Shown here in pieces: positions 35,691 to 47,144 of a stretch of DNA of 64,000 nucleotides (position 1 is its first letter; each line of letters opens with the position of its first letter). The stretch spans positions 1 to 64,000 of the forward strand of contig JAODTK010002810.1 in NCBI GenBank assembly GCA_026419785.1. Reading direction: 5' to 3'. The notes below the pieces were generated by a model. It was not told the DNA's origin. It saw only the letters and a list, made by a program, of their open reading frames with translations, and ran no database searches. The position numbers and the translations under genes are program-made. This stretch comes from Sclerodactyla briareus (Eukaryota; Echinodermata; Holothuroidea; Dendrochirotida; Sclerodactylidae).

Positions 35691-36050
35691 CCGATGAGTC
35701 GAGATGATACAGAAATCTATCTACCATGCATCATGATCCCCTTTCATCGTTCCATCTGCCTTCTCGTTCCAGTCCAAGTTCCATAATAGCCTTTTACATC
35801 GCAAGTCCCTTCATATCCATACACTGAAATTGACCGTAAGTTCCAAAAACCTGTCAATGTTGCATCCTTACCAATTCTACAATCGTCGCCTTCATTCCTA
35901 CCATGCCTGTAATTCTTAGAGGTATTCCTCTGCCCATAGACCCTTCCATTTGTTACAGTTGCCCCCATTTTTGGAAATTTGCTTGAACCTCACTGCGTGG
36001 AAAATGTGTGCATTTTTCGGGCCTTTCATTTAAAGAGATCTGAGCCAGTC
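35691..36050. other. Intergenic, no gene seen
   Basis: No structure was recognised. The minus-strand frame 35744-35968 has no domain. Confidence 0.4.
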
Positions 36051-36690
36051 AGCAGGAAATTTTGGTCATTTTCACATTTGTTTACTTAATAATTCATTTT
36101 GCCCAAACTTCTGTTCAGTTGTTTGCCCCCCCTCTGCAACTGATGTGCCAAACGTCATCCGTAACCTTCCCCCATACTGATATACACATATGTACACGAT
36201 CTTCTGGTCTGCCAGTTTGTTTTTTTCGCATAATTGCTTTCATCAAACTACACACTTCAGTAATTCTTCTTGCCATCCTACATCGAAGTCGCAATTCTGT
36301 TGTTTGAACCTTAATCTCAAAACTCGCAATTTCGAATTGATTATGGACTCGTCCTCTAGATGTTCCAGTCATGTGTGCAAACCATTTGTAAAGCCGTCCT
36401 GCATGCAATTAGAATGATTGGGAACATCGCCTCCCTACCATCTCGATCAAAGCCCACTACCATGCTGATCCCTGGCTTTTGTCACATCCATGCTGAATTG
36501 CTTGTCCTAATTGCTTGTTATTTTGGTCCTCACTGCACGATCTTATTAACAAGTTTTCCAGCGAGTGCAGAACATTGCTTCTCGTCTTATTCTCTGTGTT
36601 CCTCGTCATGAGCATTTCACTCCACTGCTGTACAGGCTTCAACTGCTCCCAGTAAAGCCAGCCATCCACTAGTTCCGCAGCGAAGGCGCA
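36051..36690 (+). mobile_element. CR1/L2-type LINE C-terminal fragment
   Basis: The plus strand carries the C-terminal blocks of an APE-type LINE after the RT: 'ICKAVLHAIRMIGNI' (near 36370), a 'CHIHAELLVLIACYF'-like segment (near 36480), 'FQRVQNIASRLILCVPRHEH' (near 36555), and 'LQLLPVKPAI' (near 36640), which corresponds to the usual LHWLPV block. The reading frame shifts between blocks. The RT catalytic part is missing. It faces the LINE at 37023-38990, so the two converge at their 3' ends with a GC-rich repeat and a tetranucleotide tract between them. Confidence 0.75.
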
Positions 36691-36925
36691 GCGCAGGCAC
36701 TGGCGCGTCGCGCAGAAACGAAAACCTAGGATTAACAGAAGGCCTCCACGGGTCCGAATGCGCAGCGCATCCCTCCGCCAAATTGTCTCGCGCAGGGAAT
36801 CGATCAGGTGAGAGCGTTTCCTTCTTTCTGCGGACTGCGCACGCCCTGCGAATGGTTGCATGGAGCGCCGAATGGTCACTTCGGACCATCGGGGCAGCGT
36901 AGCGAAGTTACTGGCAGGGACGGCG
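36655..36925 (-). repeat. GC-rich dispersed repeat, copy 1
   Basis: The minus strand ends in 'GCCTGCGCTGCGCCTTCGCT' then 'ACTAGTGGATGGCTGG'. This resembles the plus-strand segment at 39956-40106, which ends 'GACTAGTGGGTGGCTAGC'. 'GCGCAG' words recur inside. The two overlapping minus-strand frames are probably not genes. Confidence 0.45.
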
Positions 36926-36951
36926 CCTGATCTCCAGGGTGGAAGAGATTA

Positions 36952-37022
36952 TTAGATAGATAGATTATATAGATTGGGGTGGGGGAGATAGATAGATCGA
37001 TTAATCGATAGATAGATAGAAT
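36952..37022. repeat. (GATA)n microsatellite
   Basis: Imperfect TAGA/GATA repeat with a central 'ATCGATTAATCGAT' palindrome. It lies at the 3' end of the minus-strand LINE and is probably its tail. Confidence 0.75.
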
Positions 37023-38990
37023 GGATGAATAATAGAACTTTATTAGATCCTCAATAAAAAGGAAATTACAAGTCCGCAGTAAAATAAAAGACGAATACTA
37101 AACCGGGAATAACATTATGAGAACAGGTCATTTGAAATCTAAAAGGCTAAACGAAAAGCGTATGATATTCGCGTAAAACATTTAGCAAAATGTAAAAATT
37201 AAGAGCTGGTGGGTAGGGAGATAAAACTAGCGAGAAACCTGGTAAAATTCTGCATTGTTGAACCAACGGCATTACCTATAATTGAAGAGCGATATCTGTC
37301 AGTTTGAGACACTACCGCCCTCAGTATCCAGTTGGCAATATAATGGATGCCGCGGGTCCTTCCACAGTGATTTCAATTTTGTTCGCACCCACACTCTAGA
37401 GCGAGTAAGACATGGCAGAGCCTCTCAGTACCAATCTTGCCTGCACGACTGATAATGTCATCACTATTTCATGTGAGTTTTTGTCACGTTACCAGCCCAG
37501 ATATCCGAGTCATAAAAGTAGCAAGTAATGTCCTGGATTAACATAAAAAAAAATGCTCAGTTACGTCAGCCTTGCAGACGGGGTTTTAGCCTTTTTTCAA
37601 GTAGCGAACATAATCCTTCCATTTCAGCTCACATATCAATTAACACAACCTAGATGATTTATTTCCGCGACTCTTTCAATTTCATCACTGTTAATTGTAA
37701 CTGGGTCATAGTGCACGGTGACTGCTTCTCAGATGATGATCAAATTTCATTTTGTTTTGGAAACATTTAATTGTAAATGGTTCTGATCACATAATTCACG
37801 AACCGATTTATTTGAGATTAGTACGTAGACTCATCATCATAAACAATGAGCCCAATAATGGCAGTGTCGTTCTTCATATTTCCACAATAAGCAGGAGGAA
37901 TGCCGTAAACGGATGTCATAAGTGTATATGGTAAATAAAAAAGGGTCCAAAAACTGTACCTTGGGGTGCGCCTGTACTTGATTTCACTACCCCAACTGAC
38001 CACACTGTTCCATCGGACCCACTGGGTACGTTCTGTTAGTCCAAGTATCCACCCAATCCATGATGGTGGTATTACATTCATCTCAAATAGTTCCTTTACC
38101 TAAACATGGGTTGAATTGTGTTGAAGGCGGAGAAATCAAAGTACCCATGCGGATTACAACCATTGCTTTGTTGTTTTCGAGATGAGATAGACTTGTCGAT
38201 ACGGAAAATAATCGCATCTTCCTGTCCTTCGGCCGTTGTGTACGCAAATTGAAGGGGTCCATCTCATCAGTGAAGAGATATCCTGATGAAATTTAAAACA
38301 AGCTTCTCAAAAACTTTCAATAACCACTGATGTTAAGCCGACAGAGCGCAAGTCATTCATGCCAGAAGTGGACGACCTTTTGGGACTGGACAATACATGC
38401 TGCTTCCAAATAAGTTGGTATACAACCGGGTAGTGCGTGATAGGTTAGAAATGTAACTGAAACTACTAGCAGTGACTGGAAAAACTTTTGGAGAACACAC
38501 GAGAGCTCAAATCAGGACCTGCAGCTTGCATGGATTCTAATGATCTAACAAACCGGTCGCGAACCAGTTTCAGTTTATGCAGATCGGTTGGGCGACAAAC
38601 TGGCAACTGGTCATGAATACATTCTTTTATCGGGAGAATCAGCAGTTAAAATGATTGTAAAATGCATTCAGCCTGTCCGCATCCATAGTTGTTGTTCATA
38701 TAATTGTGAGTTGAGGAGTATCATTATTGAAACCACTTTTCTGCAGAATACAATGCCAAACAACGTTGCATGTCTTCTCAGTACAGCACTTTTCGAATCT
38801 TATGTTTTGTACCGCTGTTGTTGTCATGATAGCCCTCTTAGTTCACCATGAACCTCTTCCAGTTTATCTTTGTCACTCAACCTAAAAATACCCTTTTCCT
38901 GTTAATAATCTGCTCGATTATCATTAGTTATCGAAGGCTTGTTGTTAGGGTAACTTCACCCTTTTGAAGGGATTATAATTTCCGCGCAAT
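37023..38990 (-). mobile_element. LINE (Rex1/L2-like RT) 3' part, broken
   Basis: The minus strand reads the RT of an APE-type LINE. Blocks include an 'LPGCIPTYLEAACIV' segment (near 38420), 'PLQFAYTTAEGQEDAIIF' (near 38250), 'YFDFSAFNTIQPMF' (near 38130), 'GWILGLTERTQWV' (near 38040), and a 'TLYTYDIRLRHSS' block (near 37920) followed by a 'DTAIIGLI' match (near 37860). The YADD-equivalent segment is present only in fragments and frame changes are frequent, so the copy is inactive. The 5' endonuclease part is absent. 3' sequence continues to the GATA tract at 36952-37022. Confidence 0.8.
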
Positions 38991-39387
38991 ACTCATATAG
39001 ACATTTACAGTGTCTGGGGACAAGTTCCCAGACGGGTGACACACAGCAAGTGCACATCGCCCAGTGCGTAGCCCCTGAATGGACAAGCTAACAACGAGCA
39101 GTTGCCTACGCCCCACCCTCTACATCACAATCTACATGTCACATTTTTAAAGTTGTTTTTAATTTTTCCTTCGTTTCTCTTTCTTCGTGCTTTTATCCCG
39201 ACGATCCTTCATTTTGCTCCCCGACGAGGGCTGCGTTTCCTACTTAGGGTGGGTCAATGGAGGGGGTAGGGAGAGGGGATGTTGCCACAAGACCCCGGTC
39301 GCAGAAAGGTGGGCAAGGATGGCCGAGAATAGTCCGCGGGAAACAATCATATATACGGAAAAAATTATCGTATATACTATCACTATA
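38991..39387. other. Intergenic, no gene seen
   Basis: Directly upstream of a SINE. No structure was recognised. Confidence 0.4.
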
Positions 39388-39580
39388 TATCCGAGTGGCT
39401 GGCATAACGGTAGAGCGTCGGCCAGAATCCCCGGGAGGGAAGGTCGGTTCGAATCCCGGTCAGTCATACCAAAGACTTTTGAAAATGGTACCTGCTGCCT
39501 CTCGCTAGTCGCAGCCTAAGGAGGAGAAGGGGAAAACGAGGGGCAAATTACAAGATGTCGGGCGATTATCCCACCCCCAC
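39388..39580 (+). mobile_element. tRNA-derived SINE, family S, copy 1
   Basis: A box 'TGGCATAACGGTAGAGC' (39398-39415) and B box 'GGTTCGAATCC' (39446-39456) are 30-35 bp apart, as in a tRNA gene. The shared body 'TCATACCAAAGACTTT' and 'GAAAATG' follows, then an 'AACGAGGGGCAAATTACAAG' segment. The copy at 42655-42885 (minus) has all of these in the same order. Confidence 0.75.
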
Positions 39581-39955
39581 AGTAAGGTACGGGGCACGCC
39601 TGTTCCGTGGGGCCTGGTGAAGGATTCGCAGTATCCACGTCTGCACCCTTGTTGGCCCTTGACGGAGCTCGATCCTTCTGTGGCTGAGCAAGTATACCAT
39701 AGAAAAAAAACCCATTATACGGTTGAACGACGGTTCAAAATGTACTGCGTGCGGTACATAGTTCCCTGCCTTGACTTATTTCCCATCAAATGTGAAGTGA
39801 ACTGAATATGTAGAACAGGAAATAGCAGAAACGCTATTATCAAAATTACCAAAATGCGAGACCGAGATCAAAACATGAGCCGCCCGGGCGTACGCGGAGA
39901 AATGGTAATGGGAGGGGGGATGCCATTCTCCCAAGTTTGGTTGTTGTGAAAAGTT
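39581..39955. other. Intergenic, no gene seen
   Basis: No structure was recognised. Confidence 0.4.
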
Positions 39956-40106
39956 CCAAACGTGCCTTCATGGGGGCTCGCTGCGGATCGGGATGACGCA
40001 GTGCTGTGGCGTTGGATGCGTGGATGGCGTCTTATGCGACGGCCTGCGCTGAGCGGGCGCTGCGACTGCGCTGCTGACTAGTGGGTGGCTAGCTTAGGCA
40101 GAGAAT
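39956..40106 (+). repeat. GC-rich dispersed repeat, copy 2
   Basis: GC-rich 'GCCTGCGCTGAGCGGGCGCT' followed by 'GACTAGTGGGTGGCTAGC'. Related in reverse complement to 36655-36925. Confidence 0.45.
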
Positions 40107-40519
40107 TGCTTTCAGTTCCTTCTACTCATAATAAAGCAATCAAACTGCATGGCTCCTAGGTTGATTTCAGAGCTTGCTTATTATTCCCTTTCGCTGCTCT
40201 AATTTTCTTTTCGCTCGTGTAAAGCGGCCGGAGGTTTTTTTCATTAGTTCCTCATATATCAAGTCATTATTATTAAATTATTATTACCGTCGACTTGTGC
40301 AGGCGGGTACACCGCAGACGTGTATATCTCCTCGAGAAATTGCTTCTGTGGACCCCGGTTTAGATAAAGCACATTAGTCCTTTGACCTACGGGTGACTTC
40401 GAAATGCTCCTACCTGTCGGCAGGACCAACTGTATTCCCCCTTCTCCAAGTTCAGGAAAATTGAATACATCATCAAATTCGAACCTCATCCCTGACATGA
40501 ATGATCCTTCCTGTTGTTT
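40107..40519. other. Intergenic, no gene seen
   Basis: Short overlapping frames on both strands without domains. Confidence 0.4.
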
Positions 40520-40975
40520 GTAACAACAGTGTCCCTACCACCAGTTGTCAGTTCAAAATCCGACGAAGTTAGGGAAATCGTGGGAAAAAGACAACCAATT
40601 TTACCTGAATACCCTCTGCGTTTTTTGGGACAACCTTTTTTCTCCTAACCACAACCAGTTTTTGTGTGATCGGACTAACTGGATATTTTGCAAAGAAAAA
40701 AATGACCTCCAGTGACCTTGAAGATTACCGTCAATGTTTTCGTCTCGGGCCCAACTTTTGTCGCCACCTACCGAGTTTCGTGTGATGGGATAACTCTCTA
40801 TTTTCGTGTGAAACCGCAATAGGGGCAGTCAGACAATTCAGTAAAGCCCACTTCGAACTCAGCCTAGTTTCACTAGGAATGACATGTGTCCAGTGGTCCG
40901 TCAATTCGGATAAAGTATTGGAGGATGGTGATTGCGCTGGCGGCGGCGGAGACAGGCAGCCGCGGCTACACCCCA
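40520..40975 (+). repeat. Solo arm fragment of the 1.9-8.1 kb foldback family
   Basis: The stretch from 'GTGAAACCGCAATAGGGGCA' (40809) through 'GCCCACTTCGAACTC' to 'GACATGTGTCCAGTGG' and the 'GGCGGCGGCGGAGAC' tract (40940-40955) follows the order of the inner left arm at 3405-3612. Upstream, 'GACCTCCAGTGACCTTGAAG' (near 40705) carries the same TGACCT words. No opposing arm was seen within the neighbouring few kilobases. Confidence 0.6.
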
Positions 40976-41086
40976 AAACCCTATCTCCCGGACGCTTCCA
41001 GTGTTGGCAGGGATTAATTGATAAGCAGCACAGCCAGGCTGGCAAAGCCAGTCTGTTTATAATCAATAAGGATTCGAATAGACAGA

Positions 41087-41094
41087 CTCTAGCC
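41087..41094. repeat. Left 8 bp target-site duplication of the hAT element
   Basis: CTCTAGCC, identical to 42224-42231. Confidence 0.8.
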
Positions 41095-42223
41095 CAAGGT
41101 TTTCAACCTGGGGGACGCGTCCCCCCCACCGGTGGGACATCTTGTCAATACTGGTGGGACGTGAGCTTGTCCCAAGTCCCACAGGAAAAAGGCAAAATGA
41201 TACATTCTTACTACATTCGATGATTTGAGATCATGACCATAGGGCCGTGTGCCGTGAATGCGTATCAACAAAACACACAATACTAGCGCGCAAGTATAAC
41301 TCGACAATATGGGATGTTTGCATGGGGCGTTTTCCGCCTCACGTCCGTCAACGTGATGACATGGCCGTACGACAGGGTAGGGGGGGGGTGTCAAAACAGA
41401 AACTTCAGCCATTTTGCTTGAAAACCATTAAAGACATAATTCCAGAACCAGCAATGAAGACATCGGTTTCCCAGCGGGAATCATGCGAGCGGCATACCAG
41501 AGTACAAGTGATAGATAGAGGGCAGCCCCCCCCCCCCACATTTTTTTCTTAGATGAAAACTTCAGGCAGGAAACTATCAAACTTTGTCAGAGTGAAGTGA
41601 ACATCTGGTAAGATATATCCTAATGCAAAAGGGGAAGATTGTCTGAAAGTTGTACTGAATGGCCAAAAATTTGATCATTGCCCATTGAAGTTGTCCCAAT
41701 TTAAAACGATTTAACGATATACTCTACTTCATACCCACGAGCTGCAGTGAAAATTGGGCATTGTTTAGGATTCGGCAAAATTTTTCGGTGTTCAAAATTG
41801 AAGGGACCGCGTACGTGGGAGCCGGGTCGAGTGATTACTGAACGTCGCCCATTTTCTGACGTATTGCAACTAGATTGTCAATCTGGGACGTTCTTTCGAT
41901 GTTCACTTTTCCAAAGGGGAGTGGGACACCCCCTTCCCTGTACCCCTCCCCCATATCGGTACCATTGGCCCATATCCCGTCGGCAAAACATAATCTCTAC
42001 CCACCCACCCCCCTCCCCCCATTATCAACCCTTCGCTACGCCCCTGCGTACGAGTGCCTTGCGTGAAACTATAGGGAACGGGCTCGAACAAATCCCAAAC
42101 TGCACCAGTTCAAGTGTTTTGTCTTTTTTTTCTACTCATACGCTTCATTTATTAATTATGGGACTGATACATTCAATGTACGCCAATGTGGGGGACTACA
42201 CCAAAAAAGGTTGAAAACCTCTG
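41095..42223. mobile_element. Non-autonomous hAT (Buster-type) element, 1.13 kb
   Basis: The left terminal repeat CAAGGTTTTCAACC (41095-41108) pairs with the right one, GGTTGAAAACCTCTG (42209-42223). The element is flanked by a perfect 8 bp duplication, CTCTAGCC. The TA at its centre fits the nnnTAnnn target rule of the Buster group of hAT transposases, and the termini resemble the CAGTGGTTCTCAACC type. No BED finger or hAT dimerisation block was recognised inside, so a transposase supplied elsewhere would be needed. An inner C-rich segment (about 41920-42060) may be another insertion. The identical duplications suggest a fairly recent insertion. Confidence 0.8.
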
Positions 42224-42654
42224 CTCTAGCCAATGGTTATGTGCAATGTTAAAAAAATGCCAGTTGGATTCCAGCATTGGAAGGGGGGGGGGGGGCAGCA
42301 TTAATCGTGTCCAAAAACCAAATTCTCCTTGTAGCCGTTCCATATTTCACCGCACTTGTATGGAAAGACGCATAATTTGCTGACGAAGTTATTGTGCATG
42401 GTCCTACTATACTACACATGTAACGGAAAAAGACAGAAAACATCGCGCGCAGCGCAAATTTGTTAGCATTTGGCCTCCTCAACATAAATTTAAGGCAATC
42501 TGATTAGGAATATGTGATAGGCCTTTGTGTTATGGCTGTACTGTACCTGTTGCTCACCCTCATTTTATTCAATTATTTTGGGAGATGCATGCCTGGATCA
42601 TGGGGGGGGGGTGATCACATAGGCCAGCCCCAACAGCAAATATTGGGGATGTAT
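42224..42654. other. Intergenic, no gene seen; begins with the right 8 bp duplication
   Basis: 42224-42231 is the right copy of CTCTAGCC. A run of 14 G lies at 42283-42296. No gene was recognised. Confidence 0.45.
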
Positions 42655-42885
42655 CCCCCCATCCCCCGCGATCTACGCCTATGGCGGGATGTGGGTAATC
42701 ACACGCATCCTGAACCTTGCAAATTGCCTACCCCCTCGTTCCCCTGCCCATCCTTGTGCAGCAAGAAGGCACATGTTTACGCATTTTCAAAGTCTTTGGT
42801 ATGACCCGACCGGGATTCGAACCCGCCGGCTTCTCGGGTGGAGGGCCGACGCTCTCTCTACCAATTATGACAACCATTCGGAAAG
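42655..42885 (-). mobile_element. tRNA-derived SINE, family S, copy 2
   Basis: On the minus strand 'TTGGTAGAGAGAGCGTCGGC' (A box) and 'CGGGTTCGAATCCCGG' (B box) are followed by 'TCATACCAAAGACTTTGAAA' and 'GAACGAGGGGG'. Same family and order as 39388-39580. The inserted 'GAGA' after the A box is a copy-specific difference. Confidence 0.75.
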
Positions 42886-44229
42886 GGATAGCGGGAGTTA
42901 TAAAAAAAAAAACTCTGTCGTTTGAATATACTCTGACTAGCATTTCCCGGATCCACTAACCTACTTATCCCTAACGAGCTACTCCTGTCCGACGTTTTCA
43001 CATCATCATAACGATACATGGCGATTGCTCGTTATACAGATGGTTGGTCATTTACAGATACAGCAGCGCGATACAAATATTTTAGAAAGCAAGTGGGCTA
43101 TATTATGACTCCCCCCTACGAAGCATACCATATCACTTGAATACCGGCTGCGCGAGATAACAAAGAGTTTCCGTGCGACCACAGTTGGTTCCATCTCATG
43201 TCACGCAACTGTAACGCCCGGCCTCTCGACTATCTAGTAAGCACGTGGCACGTTGAACTATCTTCGATTTTGTATCACCAACGTATATGAATACGATACA
43301 ATAATGAGAAAATTTGAATACGAAAAAAGGTGAATATTCCATGAATGTTGAGATAACTTTTTTTACCTAAATTCTTAGAATTCCTTTTTTTTTTTTTGAG
43401 ATACAACCCTTCTCCAAACAATTCACCAAAATATGGAGAATGAAAACATACAACGACATGAAAAAAAGAAAGACAAAGACAGAAAACATAATTCGTTTTG
43501 GAAAAATATCTGTACATTTCCAGAATAATTTTCACTGTGCATGTTTCTTTAGATTACAGTAAAATTCCGTATTCTGTGATTTACACACAACCTACTTGTT
43601 GAATATAGCATAATAGTTTGTTTTTCTTTGGGTGTTACAGCTGACATGTATAACAGCAGCGGTTACCCACACTGATTTATGTCTCCCACATATTTTCCGA
43701 CAGCGTGCATCCTCCCACGCGATGTCGACCATATCTCGCTCGTGGGCGACATAGAGGGGCACGGTGTAATGAGGCGACAAGTAAATTATGTATTTATTCC
43801 ACCCAAAGCATGAATTATTCAACTCGAAACAAATCGAATGTTGAAAACCAGGGAATTATAAGGACATTGACAATATTCATGCATGTCATTAATTCCACGT
43901 GCATGTCTACACCTTGACATGTTGTACTTGAAATCTATAATAATGTATTGCGGATTCCGGTACAGTCCACTGGGCACTGGCAGTTACTTGCCCATGATAG
44001 CAGGAATTGCCATTTTGCCCCCCCCCCCCAAAAAAAAAAAAAACAATGGGGAAAAATAGCCAATGCACAAATGCGCTATGAGAATGTTTAACGAATTGGA
44101 ATACGCTATGTAAGCACTTGATATTGTTTATCACAATAGGCGAGACGTTAGCAATCTCGCTGAGCGGAATGTAACATAATGAGCATTTCAGAATTTCTCA
44201 CTAGTGGCAAACTTCTTTGCGTACTTTTC
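42886..44229. other. Intergenic, no gene seen
   Basis: Includes T/A runs near 43384-43398 and a C run followed by an A run at 44019-44043. Reading frames have no domains. Confidence 0.4.
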
Positions 44230-44840
44230 CAACCGTGAACAGGCCTATCAGGCGGAAGGATCTTCTTATGTGACTAAGAACATTAACGTCACTAGTCCGC
44301 CTAACTAGGAAACACTGCCCATGCATTTGAACCCGACTAGTTACCAGACTAGTTGTAACCTAGTCCAGCATTCAATGACGAGGTTTCGGTTTCGAGTGTA
44401 TAGGTTGTATGGGTTGAGGCTGCCTCCCCTGATTACTATAACGATCGGAGGGTACTCGCCATTTCAAAAACCTCGTTTTCCTCCGTGTGATTTCAAAATC
44501 TCGAAATGGGACTTGGGATTCGGGAAATTCTTTTCTAATGAGAGTATTCAAGTATCAGTTTCATGGTGTGATAAAGCTTGCATGTGGTGAACTGCTGAGA
44601 GACTGTTGTACTTACAACCGTGATCAGGCCTACCAAGGAAGGAGTCCATTCAGTGACTAAGAACATTAACGTGACTAGTCTGCCTGACTATAGAGAACAC
44701 TGCCTATTTGAACCCGACTAGTTACCAGACTAGTTGTAACCTAGTCCAGCTTCCAATGTTGAGGCTTTGGTTTTGAGTGTATAAGTTGTATGGTTTAAGG
44801 CTGCCTCCTCTGGCCTCTCCTGATTATTATAACGATCTAA
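44230..44840 (+). repeat. Tandem duplication, period ~388 bp
   Basis: The segments 44236-44452 and 44620-44836 share 'AAGAACATTAACGT(C/G)ACTAG', 'CCCGACTAGTTACCAGACTA' and 'TATAACGATC' in order. They differ by roughly one base in ten plus small indels. 'ACTAGT' palindromes recur. Confidence 0.75.
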
Positions 44841-44924
44841 TTCGGGGTTCTCAGCATGTTTTAGGAGAAATCGTTCGTGTTCGACTGATCTCTTAGAATT
44901 AATGAAAGTATATAGGCAGTCGAC

Positions 44925-45110
44925 AACGGATTATTAGTTTTAGTGATTGTGATAAATTTTCTTAGACCTCCAAAAGCTTTTGACAAGGTTCCGCATGAGC
45001 GTCTCCAGCTCAATTGAAGAGTTTTGGCATTAAGGGTCTGGCGAGGCAACATCCAATATTCTACGAACATGAACTATAGCTCTCCGGAAAATTAGGGACG
45101 GAATATAAGG
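44925..45110 (+). mobile_element. LINE reverse transcriptase scrap
   Basis: 'KAFDKVPHERLQL' followed by a frame change and 'SFGIKGLARQH' matches RT motif 3 (LDFSKAFDKVPHERLLLKL) and the next block of CR1/jockey-type LINEs. Only about 60 codons remain. No tail or other domains were found. Confidence 0.7.
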
Positions 45111-47144
45111 ATCGGGGGAAATTGTCCTTGTCCCTCTTGGCTGAATACCCCAGATTACGACGCGCCTGTTAACGTGATTAGCAATTGGACACTATCAACT
45201 GAACACACTACGTTTATAAAATTTCTATATCATATGCCATATATATCATCTATCATATTGAACAGATTCCTTGCCGGATTTCGTCTTGCACCAAAGAGCT
45301 CTTCGTAGTGCCCGCTAACACATATAATTTATTCACACACAACTCCCACCTGCATGGGTGATTGCGATCCAACCAATAGCTTCAGTGCAAGATTCTGCAA
45401 CAATCACAAATCTCATTCATCTCTGACATGTCCTGCACTAGGTTTGTATGCTCCTTCGACATTACCGGCCCAACGCTTAGTGTTGCAGTACAAATGTATA
45501 GGAGCGAGAATCCAAAGCCAGCCTTCTTTGTTTAAATTGCAGCAGTTTACATTTAAAAATGCAGTTCGAACTGAATCTCAGCAATTGTATTTGAGAACAA
45601 GAGAGTCTTAGGAAAAGCCCTTTGCAAGTGTGACTCGAAATGGTGGAAAAATCCGGAAATTTGAATCATTCTTTCAATATTATCTTCCTACCAAAGAAAT
45701 CATCTTAGATCGTTGCCCACTTTAAGGGTGACAGCCTGATAGATATGGAACACTTTCCAGCTTAAGGATTTTGTTTGGGGTTTGTGAGTATAGCTTCCGT
45801 CAACTTAAGGTCAACCAGAGTCAGCTTTGTTTGGGGAATGTTTCATAATTTTGATTCAGCATACATGCAACAACACAAACTTCTGCCTAATTTAGGCAGA
45901 ATCTTTTCCCATTTAAATTAGCTATTTCGCATTGTAGAGGAGCTAGAATTTCGAGAAACTGGAGGTTTGCTATAACATTCACAGCGACAGTAGTAACAGA
46001 CTGCGTGAAAATGCGGCTGAAAAGTCCAATCAGCACTCACAATTTTTTCGATAGAAGTTGAGGAATATGAATAAATAATATATTTTAGTACACATTTTCA
46101 CCTACAAATTGGTGTGAAACTTTATTGGTAAGGAATTCGATCACAGATTAGTTACATTTTCGATAATTTGCTCTGACGATTACTCTATTTTCGACTGTCC
46201 TATTCTTTTCACAGGTTAAAGAAATGTCAAGTTTGATACTAGATGACCGATTTGCTTCGCTTTGGTTTTGAGAGATAGCCTCTTGCTCTACATTAATCAT
46301 TCATCCGTCGTAAAATCCATTGTCTAATAGCTCGTCCATTTAATCTAAAAGCAAATGCATTTTCAAGTTGGTTCACTAGAAAAAAAACATCTTATTGACA
46401 TAACCATGTAAGACGTCAGTTTGCTCTGCTAAGTGCGTGTTCGTATTTTGTTAAAGCCTGAAAAGCCTCCATTTATTGCTATTATTGATGGGAAGAAGGA
46501 AGTATGAGAACGTGGTGTCCATTACCATTTGTAGGCGCTATCTAGAACGATATCGTATTTCGTTGAATCTATATATAACTTGTAAAATGTATATCGTTGT
46601 CAAATCGTTGAATTGACAGAAAACAAGGGCCACGGCAATAATGCCTCGAACACGGTGTATGAAAAAGGAAACTGGCGCAGTGTATGCAAGGCATTCAGCA
46701 TTCCATTAGCTAGTTCTAAACAAACCTTTCATCGGGCACCTAGCACATGTTAGTCAAACTTTGAAGTGGATCTCTGTTGATAGGGTATATAGCACGATCG
46801 AGACGAATGATAATTTCATAAGTATGATATAGCAGTATAAACATTTACCAAATATATCAATTTGCATCAAGGATTTTAGAAGATATACCTCAACATTTTT
46901 GGGCTACTTCTGTTAAATACTGTAGGTTACTTGAGGCACCTCAGGCGGTTTGGCGGTGACCATTTGCAATTACCACTCAGCTCGTGCGTGATGAATTGTT
47001 TCAGTCAAACTTACCTCTCATTGATGACTGATGTACGAGTTTCCCATGTCTATTTAATGGACTGTTACAAGCTAATCGTTCGATTTACAACCCACATATA
47101 GGCCTACCTTTCTGCATCCTATTCAATATATTCACCGTAAATAG
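45111..47144. other. Two kilobases without a recognised gene
   Basis: AT-rich. An 85-codon frame at 45354-45611 (+) has no domain. No repeats were identified. Confidence 0.4.

Noticed and set aside
39388-39470. Functional tRNA gene
   Set aside because: It has both pol III boxes, but the acceptor stem does not pair, the SINE body continues downstream, and a second copy with the same body exists.
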